A stretch of 64,000 nucleotides of DNA from Prevotella sp. (GTDB lineage Bacteria > Bacteroidota > Bacteroidia > Bacteroidales > Bacteroidaceae): positions 62,001 through 126,000 of the forward strand of contig JAFPWS010000038.1 of the NCBI GenBank assembly GCA_017412705.1. Reading direction: 5' to 3'. Below, one piece after another: positions 24,856-32,455 of this stretch (the first letter of the stretch is position 1; each line of letters opens with the position of its first letter). A model generated the notes under the pieces. That model ran no database searches. It saw only the letters and a list, made by a program, of their open reading frames with translations, and had not been told where the DNA came from. The position numbers and the translations under genes are program-made.

Positions 24856-25890
24856 ATGGCATACGAAGTAACTGTAGGTATTCCTGTCTACAATGTAGAG
24901 AAGTACATTCGTCTGACGATGGATTCTGCTTTGGCTCAAACTTTCCAAAGTATAGAATTCTTGGTGTTGGATGATTGTGGCACTGACAGCTCTATGGATA
25001 TTGTCCGAGGATATCAGCAGACGCATCCTCGTGGCAAAGATATCCGTATTGTCAGTCAGCCTCAGAATGGTGGCTTGGGGCGTGCCAGAAATCGAATCAT
25101 TGAAGAGGCTCAGGGAAGGTATCTATATCACTTGGATGCAGACGATGTCATAGCCCCCAACACCATAGAGTTGTTATATGAGAATGCTCTGCGTTATGAT
25201 GCGGATATGGTTTATGGCTCATACGAGCGAATAGAGGAGTTTGACAACGAAGTGCGAAAAACGCAGTATTGTTATCCTGCTCTTGTGTTTTTGAAAGAGT
25301 ATGAGTTTGCAAACCGAGTTTATAGTGACTATGGCTTTTTACAAGCGAACACGTGGAATTTCCTGATAAAGAGAGATGTATATATAAAGAATAATGTAAG
25401 GCATAAAACGGTTAACTTTTGGGAAGACTTTTCTACAACCATAGATTTGCCAACCTATGTGACCAGGGTTGTTCTTTTGCCAGACATTACCTATTATTAT
25501 TATTGTCGCTATGGTTCTTTGTCTAATTTCCAAAGCCGCAATCATATCGACAAGTCTGAGATACAAAAGACCATTGACGCAATGGCTTTGGTAAAGAAAG
25601 AGAGTGAACGCATCAAGTCGGAGCCCTATTTCCATAAAAGAATGTATAAGGTGATGATGACTCATTTCTATATGGCTTGTTCTATTCTTAAGCAGGAATC
25701 TATCATCTCGCCTGCCTTTACCAAGCGAGAGATTCGGAATGTAATGTGCTCGCCGTTGACATTTACTGAAACATGTAGCCTTAAAGGTTGGCGATGCAGA
25801 AACTTGGCATTATACTTCTTGGGGGTGCTACCAGCATCACTATCGGTTGGCATTATACGTCTGTTAGGCAGGCATAAGGGATTATTGTAA
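24856..25890 (+). CDS. glycosyltransferase family 2 (tandem copy 2)
   Basis: 344 aa, same length as copy 1. Motifs: VTVGIPVYNVEKYI, VLDDCGTDSS and HLDADDVIAP (DxD). It differs from copy 1 mostly after residue 68, so the two probably use the same or a similar donor and different acceptors. It begins 3 bp after copy 1 and ends 2 bp before the LicD gene, forming one operon. Confidence 0.88.
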   Translation: MAYEVTVGIPVYNVEKYIRLTMDSALAQTFQSIEFLVLDDCGTDSSMDIVRGYQQTHPRGKDIRIVSQPQNGGLGRARNRIIEEAQGRYLYHLDADDVIAPNTIELLYENALRYDADMVYGSYERIEEFDNEVRKTQYCYPALVFLKEYEFANRVYSDYGFLQANTWNFLIKRDVYIKNNVRHKTVNFWEDFSTTIDLPTYVTRVVLLPDITYYYYCRYGSLSNFQSRNHIDKSEIQKTIDAMALVKKESERIKSEPYFHKRMYKVMMTHFYMACSILKQESIISPAFTKREIRNVMCSPLTFTETCSLKGWRCRNLALYFLGVLPASLSVGIIRLLGRHKGLL

Positions 25891-25892
25891 GT

Positions 25893-26708
25893 ATGGATGA
25901 AGCCGTCAGGGTTATACAGCTAAAATGCTTGGAAATATTGGATGTCATGGATCAGATTTGCAAGTCACATGATATTCAGTATTCTCTTTGTGGCGGTTCT
26001 GTTGTTGGGGCTCACCTATATAAGGGCTGTTTGCCTTGGGATGACGATATTGATGTAATGATGACGCGTGAGAACTACAATCGTTTCGTAGAGTTTGCCC
26101 CTTCTATGTTGCCTAATGGTTTCACTATGTATAACTATCAGTTAGGTGACGATTTTACCAAGACCTTTACAAAAATCATAAATGACAATACGACCTTGGT
26201 CCAGATGGATGGGGCTGTTACTGGAATTTTTTTGGATATTACGGTGTATGATAAGGTTCCAGCCAATGGCTTGCGAAAGATAGACTTTGCCCTTTATAAC
26301 CTGTCTTTAATGGTGATGCGTGGGAAAATGCCAGGTAATAGTTTGAAGAATAGGATAAGAAGTTTTTTGCTGGATACCATGTTGTCCAGCCGGAGGCGTT
26401 ATTTGATGTTTTTTCAATGGGTTGTAGAGCATTTGTGGAAATATTCCCGTCATTATAATTATTGTGAATTGTTTGGAGCCTGGGCCAATACTATAGCATA
26501 TCGGCCTGCTGTCTTTGAGAACTATACTACTATCGAATTTGAGGGTAAACAGTATATGATAGTGCGTGATTATGTGGAGTATTTGCAAACACGCTATAAC
26601 CGTACAGATTTCCGGGAGCCTAAAGAAAGGCAAGTGGCACCTCATTATAAGATGGTAGATTTTAATCTGCCCTATAAAGAATATTTAAAGAAATCTATAC
26701 CAAACTAA
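25893..26708 (+). CDS. LicD-family protein (phosphocholine or phospho-sugar-alcohol transferase)
   Basis: 271 aa. The LicD core is clear: YSLCGGSVVGAHLYKGCLPWDDDIDVMMTRENY, with the nucleotidyltransferase-like GG/S and the DDDID metal-binding residues. LicD proteins attach phosphocholine or similar groups from CDP-activated donors to surface glycans. Downstream of the two GT2 genes it may decorate their product. No choline kinase or CTP:phosphocholine cytidylyltransferase gene is seen here. The 3' end overlaps the convergent HAD gene by 14 bp. Confidence 0.88.
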   Translation: MDEAVRVIQLKCLEILDVMDQICKSHDIQYSLCGGSVVGAHLYKGCLPWDDDIDVMMTRENYNRFVEFAPSMLPNGFTMYNYQLGDDFTKTFTKIINDNTTLVQMDGAVTGIFLDITVYDKVPANGLRKIDFALYNLSLMVMRGKMPGNSLKNRIRSFLLDTMLSSRRRYLMFFQWVVEHLWKYSRHYNYCELFGAWANTIAYRPAVFENYTTIEFEGKQYMIVRDYVEYLQTRYNRTDFREPKERQVAPHYKMVDFNLPYKEYLKKSIPN

Positions 26709-27492
26709 AATGACGCAAGGCATTCAGGATGCCGTCATCGTCAACGGAGGTTGTCGTGTAGTCGGCTTCTTGTTTGAGAGTCTCAAGGGCGTTGCCCATA
26801 GCCACGCCAATGCCTGCCGCTTTTATCATAGAGGTGTCGTTGCCACCATCGCCAAAGGCTATGGTGTGTCGAGGATCCAGTCCTAAGTGCGATGCCAACG
26901 CCAGAATGCCCTCTCCCTTGTCAGCTCCTTTGGCTGTGATGTCTGTGAAGGCTGGATGCCATCGGCCAGAGGTGCAACTTGGAATTCGTGTCATCAGCTC
27001 GTACTCATACTCCTCAGGGAAGAATGGTGTTATTTGCAGGATTTGCTGCTGAAGAACTACCTCCAGCGGCTTTGCCAGGTTAAGATTCTCTACGGCTATC
27101 TCAACACGGAAAATCTGGTCAACCTCTCCTTTCGGGTCGAGAACAGCCACATCTTTCTCCCCGACAACAATCAGCCCGTAGTTATTTTCTTTCGCGTCCT
27201 GAACAACTACTTGTACAGCATCTTTTGGAATATCCTTACACCTGACCACCTCGTCGCCTACAAAGCATAAGGCTCCGTTGATGGTCACATAGCCGTCTAT
27301 CAGATGCTCAATGGCTCCAAGGTTGGTGATAATCAGCGGTGGGCGCCCCGTTGCAATAAATACTTTATGTCCGTTGGCCTTGGCTTGGGTAAGAGCGAAT
27401 ATCGTAGATGGCGGGACCTCGTGTGTCTTGAAACTCACCAGCGTTCCGTCGATATCAAAAAAGAGAGCCGTTTGTACCTTGATATTGTTCAT
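26695..27492 (-). CDS. Cof-type HAD-superfamily hydrolase
   Basis: 265 aa. Motif I FFDIDGTLVS (nucleophile and acid/base Asp), motif II IFIATGRPP-type (KVFIATGRP), motif IV FGDGGNDTSMIKAAGIGVAMGNA. A C2B cap domain lies between, typical of Cof/YidA sugar-phosphate or nucleotide phosphatases. It begins 15 bp after the ATPase gene upstream and shows no promoter of its own, so it is probably transcribed with that gene. Confidence 0.9.
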   Translation of the reverse strand: MNNIKVQTALFFDIDGTLVSFKTHEVPPSTIFALTQAKANGHKVFIATGRPPLIITNLGAIEHLIDGYVTINGALCFVGDEVVRCKDIPKDAVQVVVQDAKENNYGLIVVGEKDVAVLDPKGEVDQIFRVEIAVENLNLAKPLEVVLQQQILQITPFFPEEYEYELMTRIPSCTSGRWHPAFTDITAKGADKGEGILALASHLGLDPRHTIAFGDGGNDTSMIKAAGIGVAMGNALETLKQEADYTTTSVDDDGILNALRHFSLV

Positions 27493-27507
27493 CGTTAATT
27501 CAAATCT

Positions 27508-28641
27508 TCATCTACCATTTTTAAGAAGCCACATGGCAAAGAATTGGTCATAAACCATATACATCCCATTTTCCCGGGTAATCAGGTCTTTATCCAATAA
27601 GGCCTTCAAGGCAGACGAGACGCTGCTTGATGACATGAGACGGTATTTATTGATAAAGGTGCCGCTCAACACTTCTTTTGCCATCCCCTCTTGGGCAATT
27701 GCTCGGAAGACGTTTCTCTGTTTCTCGGGTATCTGGCTCAACTGAGTTTCATAGTTGTCAGATAGCATGTTGAGCAGGTAGTTAATGGCTTCGTCTACCA
27801 TGTTGAGTTCACAGGTTAGGTCTGTATCTGTAAAAAGGTATAGCACATTCATCACTCGTTGTAAGCATTGTGTTACACCGCGAAAGCGATGATAAACCTC
27901 CTCAATGACATCCCGATTTATGTGTTTGTTGTTTTTCTCGAACATGCTGATGGCAAAATCTTCGTATTTTTCTAAGGAGATAGGGGAAAGTCCCATTGTA
28001 ACCACTGATTGATAGAATGGTCGGGCAGGCGAGGTGAATATTTCTCCCATCAGATGTCGTTTGGAACCGGAAAAAAGAAATGTAGCATTGGGGCATCGCT
28101 GAATATATGTGCGTAGTGCTGCCTCTACATTGCTTGCTTGGGGATACTCTGTAATTTTCTGGAATTCGTCAATAGCCACAATACATGGTTTATCGGCATT
28201 TCTCAGATAACTGAAAATCTCGTCCAACGTGGTGCTCGGATTAGCGACGTTACCTAATCCTATCCCCCAAATGGGATTCCCGTTGATATCAAACGATATC
28301 TCTTGCTGGAGTGATTTCAAAGTAGAGACAAACCCTTCCCAGATGACGCGGCCTTTTGGCTTTAGTTCTTCTAAGATGGATTTCCCGAATACGCTGACAA
28401 AGTCTGACAGAGAGTTAGTGGCATATATGTCGATGAGAAAAGTATAGTATTTATTCTTGATTTCCTTTTGGGCAAAACAGTGTTGTATTAAATCCGTTTT
28501 CCCTAATCTTCGTGGCGAAATCAGAGCCATATTGTTCTCATTAGTAAGCATGAGTACCAAGTCTTTTGTTTCTTTTTCGCGATCGCAGAAATACTCTGCT
28601 CCTGCGTAGCCTTTGGTGACGAATGGATTAATCATTTTCAT
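27508..28641 (-). CDS. AAA+ ATPase with C-terminal winged helix (paralog 1)
   Basis: 377 aa. An archaeal-type AAA/STAND-like NTPase: P-loop SPRRLGKTD at about 42-50, Walker B CIVAIDEFQ at about 153-161, and a sensor segment FLFSGSKRHLM. The last 75 residues look like a winged helix: EKQRNVFRAIAQEG, SSSSVSSALKALLDKDLITRENGMYMVYD. It aligns along its full length with the gene at 38187-39323 and shares no nuclease domain. Role unknown; DNA-binding regulation fits the winged helix and the operator-like array upstream (28695-28784). MINPF at 28635 is an alternative start. It leads an operon with the HAD hydrolase. Confidence 0.85.
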   Translation of the reverse strand: MKMINPFVTKGYAGAEYFCDREKETKDLVLMLTNENNMALISPRRLGKTDLIQHCFAQKEIKNKYYTFLIDIYATNSLSDFVSVFGKSILEELKPKGRVIWEGFVSTLKSLQQEISFDINGNPIWGIGLGNVANPSTTLDEIFSYLRNADKPCIVAIDEFQKITEYPQASNVEAALRTYIQRCPNATFLFSGSKRHLMGEIFTSPARPFYQSVVTMGLSPISLEKYEDFAISMFEKNNKHINRDVIEEVYHRFRGVTQCLQRVMNVLYLFTDTDLTCELNMVDEAINYLLNMLSDNYETQLSQIPEKQRNVFRAIAQEGMAKEVLSGTFINKYRLMSSSSVSSALKALLDKDLITRENGMYMVYDQFFAMWLLKNGR

Positions 28642-28664
28642 ATTCTTATGTAGCGATTATGCTG

Positions 28665-28696
28665 CAAATGTACAAAGAATATTTGAATTGGCCAAA
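28665..28696 (-). promoter_or_regulatory. promoter of ATPase paralog 1
   Basis: Minus strand TACATTTG (28665-28672) and TTTG (28693-28696), spacer 20 bp. The palindrome array begins directly upstream of the -33 box. Confidence 0.75.
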
Positions 28697-28784
28697 TTTA
28701 TTGTCGTGATTATGACAATTGTACTTACAATAATTGTGTTTACGATAATCGTTATTGCGATAATGACATTTATTGTCCTTTTCA
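28695..28784. promoter_or_regulatory. operator-like array: palindromes at 15-bp pitch
   Basis: Units start at 28695, 28710, 28725, 28740, 28755 and 28770. The two central ones contain perfect 11-bp palindromes, ACAATAATTGT (28727-28737) and ACGATAATCGT (28742-28752). Neighbours are half-matches, such as ATGACAATTGT (28712-28722) and GCGATAATGAC (28757-28767). The array fills the space between the -33 boxes of two divergent promoters (28693-28696 and 28802-28805). A related array with different arms lies before paralog 2. Confidence 0.75.
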
Positions 28785-28801
28785 TTATTTTATGAATTGT
28801 T

Positions 28802-28833
28802 TTTGGTTTTCTTGATTTATTTTGCTACCTTTG
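28802..28833 (+). promoter_or_regulatory. promoter of the GT2 gene at 28851
   Basis: TTTG at 28802-28805, a 20 bp spacer, TACCTTTG at 28826-28833. It faces away from the promoter at 28665-28696 and shares the palindrome array with it. Confidence 0.75.
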
Positions 28834-28850
28834 CAAAAGATATTCCTATT

Positions 28851-29705
28851 ATGGCAAACTGGTACGACAAATACATGACTATCTATGGGCGCCCGTTTAG
28901 CGAGGTGCCTCAGGAGGTGATTGACGGGACTCGTGAGCGGCTGGCCCGCCTGCAGAGCCCTGAGCCGCTGGCAAGTATTGTAATCATTGCCTATAACGAG
29001 GAGGCGCATCTTCAGGCCTGTCTTTGGGCCATCAGCGAGATAAAGTGTAAGTACCCTGTAGAGATTATCGGTGTGGATAATGACTCGAAGGACCGTACCG
29101 CAGAGATTTACGAGAAGTCTGGAATCCCCTATTACACCGAGTACGAGCACTCCTGTGGCTATGCCCGTCGCTGTGGATTGCAACATGCCAAAGGGCGCTT
29201 CTATTTCGATGTCGACAGCGACACGCTCTATCCGCCACAGTATTATGAAGTTATGTTGGAGCATCTGCTGAAGCCCGGAGTGAGTTGTGCATCGGCTACT
29301 TGGAGCTATTTCCCTGACGAGAACCATTCCAAGCTGAGCTTGAAGCTGTTTGAGATGGCTCGCGACTTGTTCCTTTGGATTCAGCACTTCAAACGTCCTG
29401 AGCTCTCTGTTCGTGGCCTGGTGTTTGCCTATAATGCCGACTATGGCCGCAAGGAACCTTATCGAGTCGACATTATACGCGGCGAGGATGGCTCTATGGC
29501 ACTCAATCTGAAGAAGTATGGTAAGATCGTTTTTGTTCGTGACCGTCGCTGTCGGGCCATCACGGGTTATGGTACCATTGGCAACCAGTCCATGTGGCAG
29601 AGTTTTGTCGACCATGTCAGGATTCAGATGAAGGGCATCAGCCGTATCTTCCACAAGACCGACCATTACGAAGACAGCGAGGATAATCTGGTGAAGAATA
29701 AATGA
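28851..29705 (+). CDS. glycosyltransferase family 2
   Basis: 284 aa from MANWYDKYM. GT-A fold: ASIVIIAYNEEAHL, nucleotide-binding GVDNDSKDRT, DxD motif FDVDSDTLYPP, and a later acidic IIRGEDGSMALNLKKYG that could hold the catalytic base. It probably adds one sugar to a surface glycan. Upstream in-frame codons (from 28773) lie within the promoter, so 28851 is the start. It is divergent from ATPase paralog 1 and monocistronic. Confidence 0.88.
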   Translation: MANWYDKYMTIYGRPFSEVPQEVIDGTRERLARLQSPEPLASIVIIAYNEEAHLQACLWAISEIKCKYPVEIIGVDNDSKDRTAEIYEKSGIPYYTEYEHSCGYARRCGLQHAKGRFYFDVDSDTLYPPQYYEVMLEHLLKPGVSCASATWSYFPDENHSKLSLKLFEMARDLFLWIQHFKRPELSVRGLVFAYNADYGRKEPYRVDIIRGEDGSMALNLKKYGKIVFVRDRRCRAITGYGTIGNQSMWQSFVDHVRIQMKGISRIFHKTDHYEDSEDNLVKNK

Positions 29706-30131
29706 ACCTATTTAAGCAAATAAGTTGCTGAGTTGGATCATGTGTGAATTATACATGTGGATAAACTTCTTTTGCATACATACCTACATTTTCTTTGTAA
29801 ATTACTGATATGCACATAAATATGCAATGTATGCATATAGTGTATGTGTATTCATCTCTGCACTCTCTTTCTCAGCAGAAATCAGTCGGTAACTGAGTGG
29901 GAGTTTAATGCCGAGTGACTGGTAGTTAGCTACCGAGAAACCTTGGGTTTGCTACCGAGAAACTCAGAAGGAGCTATTTTGAGCTTGCTTTGTTGAAATA
30001 TCTTCGCATTTATGTATGTATTATACATTTTCAAGTATAAACATACACAATTTAATCTGTTGTATTTTAATGCATTATAAGAATAGTGAAGAGATGTATA
30101 TCAAAATTATTATTATTTCTTTGAAATAGTT
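29706..30131. other. AT-rich intergenic region with short repeats, upstream of vapE-like gene
   Basis: No gene seen. It contains an 8-bp inverted pair, GCATACAT (29774-29781) and ATGTATGC (29827-29834), several further TATG/CATA steps, and a 13-bp direct repeat GCTACCGAGAAAC at 29929-29941 and 29951-29963 (22 bp pitch). The layout could be a binding region or an old element end. Confidence 0.5.
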
Positions 30132-30162
30132 TTTGTGATGTCTCACTTTTTTATTACCTTTG
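30132..30162 (+). promoter_or_regulatory. promoter of the vapE-like gene
   Basis: TTTG at 30132-30135, a 19 bp spacer, TACCTTTG at 30155-30162. It lies 27 bp before the ATG at 30190. Confidence 0.7.
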
Positions 30163-30189
30163 TGGTCTGAATGAGTAAATAGTGACAGT

Positions 30190-32346
30190 ATGAAAAAGAT
30201 AACTTTGATGAAGACTTATCGCCAGGCAGAGACGTTGCGTCTGGTGGAGTTGCCGGAATTGGTAGATTTGATCAGAAGCGTGGAATACCGCACGCTGATT
30301 GGTGAGATTCGCAAGAACTACCCGATATATCATTGGCAGCGGGAGGCCGACGGCACGATGACAGGGGTCGAGTTTTTTACCAATGTGTTGCCTCGTGTCT
30401 GCTTCGCCTCGGAGCTGGTGAACAAGAACCACCAACGCGTCACTCGTGGCTATACAGGGCTGGTGCTGCTGGAGGTGAACAACCTGACAGGGCTGGACGA
30501 GGCAGAGGCAGTCAGGAAAGGTGCCGGTGAGATACCCCAGACGCTGATGGCCTTTGTGGGAGCCTCAGGAAGGAGCGTGAAGATTGTCTGCCGGGGTGAG
30601 CTGTTCCCGAATAATAGGCAGGATGGCGATGCGGAGGCGTTACCCGTGGTCGGTCAGCAGATAACTGATTTCCATGAAAATCTGTATGAGCGTGCCCGTC
30701 TGGCCTATAATGCCCAGCTTGGGGTGACCATAGAGAAGCTGGAACCCAGGACGGACCGCACTTGCTACCTGAGCATGGACGCAGAGGCAGTCTACAATCC
30801 GATGGCTATCCCCTTCTATGCCCTTGCAGAGAAACCTTCGCAGACGTTGTCACTGGTGCGTCGTTCGATGCTGGAGAAGAACGTTGACGACGCTGGACGG
30901 AGTCGCTATATGAATATGCACCACATCTTTGAATATAATATGGAGAAGGCTTACGACGAGTGTGAAGGCATTACGGACAAGGAAGAACACCGCCATCTGT
31001 TGCTGACGCGTTTGGCCGTTCATTGTCTTGAGACTGGCATCCCGATGGCTATTGCCAAACGGATGGCCCGTTATCGCTCTTGCAGTTTTGGCGACGACGA
31101 CCTGCTGATTGATAAGGTGTTCGGCAATGTCTATCGCCCTCAGCTGGTGAAGCGTTACGAGGAGCGAAAGGGGTACCGGCCGGAGAAGAACGTTCCTGCA
31201 GAGACCTTGCTGACCATGAAGATAGACATCTTCCTGAACGAGAACTACGAGATTCGGAAGAACATCATGCGTGGTGTGGCTGAGTTTCGTGAGCGTACAG
31301 GCATCGGCTTTGCCTTCCGCGACCTGACGGAGGAGGCACGCAACAGCATCACCATGCGGGCCCTGATGCAGGGCATCAAGTGTTGGGACAAGGACATCCG
31401 CCGCTATGTCAACTCAGAGGATATTGAGCAATACGACCCTCTGAACGAGTTTCTGGAGAGTCTGCCTAAGTGGGACGGTGAGGACCGCGTGACGCCTTTG
31501 GCTCAGAGGATTCCGACCGACTATGAAGAATGGCCGGAACTGTTCCGTCTGTGGATGCGCTCGATGGTGGCCATGTGGTTGGGCAAAGGTCAGCTGACGG
31601 GCAATGCACTTGTTCCTCTTTTAATAGGTCGCCAGGGTTGTGGCAAGTCCTCGTTTTGTCGCATCCTGTTGCCCCACAATCTGCGCGACTACTACAACGA
31701 CCGCATCAACTTCAAGAACGAGAACGACCTGAACCTGGGCCTGACCAGCTTCGGACTCATCAACCTGGACGAGTTCGACAAGATTACCCAGCGTCAGCAG
31801 ATTGTGCTGAAATACCTGGTCTCTACTGCTGACCTAAAATATCGTCCTCCATACGGAAAGGCCTACTCCGAGCATCGACGCTTCGCCTCATTCATCGGTA
31901 CCACCAACGAGATGACACCTCTGACGGATCCCAGTGGAGCGCGTCGCTTCGTCTGTGTAAGGGCGGATGGCGATATCGACTTCCGTTCTCCCGTTAATTA
32001 TCAGCAACTCTATGCCCAGTTGTTGCACGAAATCCAGAACGGTGAACGCTATTGGCCTACCCGTGAGCAGGAACAACAACTCATGCGTCGTAACTTGAAG
32101 TTCCAGCAAATCAGCGGATTGGGCGAGATGCTGCTATCCGTTATCGAGCGACCCGTCAACAACGGAGAAGGGCAATGGATGTCGCTGAAGGATCTCTCCG
32201 CCTTGTTGAAGCAGACCTTCAAGGGTTACAAGGAAGAGGCTGGCACTTTTCAGAAGATTGGTGTCTATCTCAGTCGCCCTGAGCTTCAGTTCACGAGCAA
32301 GCGCATGAGCTCGGGAATGGTCTATTGGGTTAAGCTGAGAGAGTAA
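30190..32346 (+). CDS. VapE/BT4734-family protein (primase-helicase-like)
   Basis: 718 aa. The N-terminal third resembles the BT4734-like domain: TRGYTGLVLLEVNNL and FVGASGRSVKIVCRG, a degenerate primase-like fold. Then a linker, and the VapE-type SF3-like helicase from about 390: DPLNEFLESLPKWDG, P-loop IGRQGCGKSSF, Walker B GLINLDEFDK, IGTTNEMTPLTDPSGARRFVCV. The C-terminal 110 residues may be a DNA-binding DUF3874-like domain. Such proteins come from integrated elements and often sit near Bacteroidales polysaccharide loci with HU and amidase genes. None of those partners is here, so it is probably a leftover of an element. Confidence 0.88.
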   Translation: MKKITLMKTYRQAETLRLVELPELVDLIRSVEYRTLIGEIRKNYPIYHWQREADGTMTGVEFFTNVLPRVCFASELVNKNHQRVTRGYTGLVLLEVNNLTGLDEAEAVRKGAGEIPQTLMAFVGASGRSVKIVCRGELFPNNRQDGDAEALPVVGQQITDFHENLYERARLAYNAQLGVTIEKLEPRTDRTCYLSMDAEAVYNPMAIPFYALAEKPSQTLSLVRRSMLEKNVDDAGRSRYMNMHHIFEYNMEKAYDECEGITDKEEHRHLLLTRLAVHCLETGIPMAIAKRMARYRSCSFGDDDLLIDKVFGNVYRPQLVKRYEERKGYRPEKNVPAETLLTMKIDIFLNENYEIRKNIMRGVAEFRERTGIGFAFRDLTEEARNSITMRALMQGIKCWDKDIRRYVNSEDIEQYDPLNEFLESLPKWDGEDRVTPLAQRIPTDYEEWPELFRLWMRSMVAMWLGKGQLTGNALVPLLIGRQGCGKSSFCRILLPHNLRDYYNDRINFKNENDLNLGLTSFGLINLDEFDKITQRQQIVLKYLVSTADLKYRPPYGKAYSEHRRFASFIGTTNEMTPLTDPSGARRFVCVRADGDIDFRSPVNYQQLYAQLLHEIQNGERYWPTREQEQQLMRRNLKFQQISGLGEMLLSVIERPVNNGEGQWMSLKDLSALLKQTFKGYKEEAGTFQKIGVYLSRPELQFTSKRMSSGMVYWVKLRE

Positions 32347-32429
32347 GAAGGAAATCCTGCTGCCCCATTTGGGGAGAGGTTGCTGATAAAAAGTTATTGT
32401 CTTTATATGGGTATTTCGAAATAATTTAG

Positions 32430-32437
32430 TACTTTTG
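32430..32437 (+). promoter_or_regulatory. -7 box of the AAA-nuclease gene
   Basis: TACTTTTG, 18 bp before the ATG at 32456. No TTTG at -33. Confidence 0.55.
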
Positions 32438-32455
32438 CAGAAAAATAGGAGTAGC

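Noticed and set aside
28613..28795. Small hydrophobic open frame of 60 codons
   Set aside because: It is produced by the 15-bp palindrome array and overlaps two promoters; no coding signal.
28785..29666. Long open frame antisense to the GT2 gene
   Set aside because: A shadow frame; the plus-strand gene has full GT2 motifs and a good promoter.
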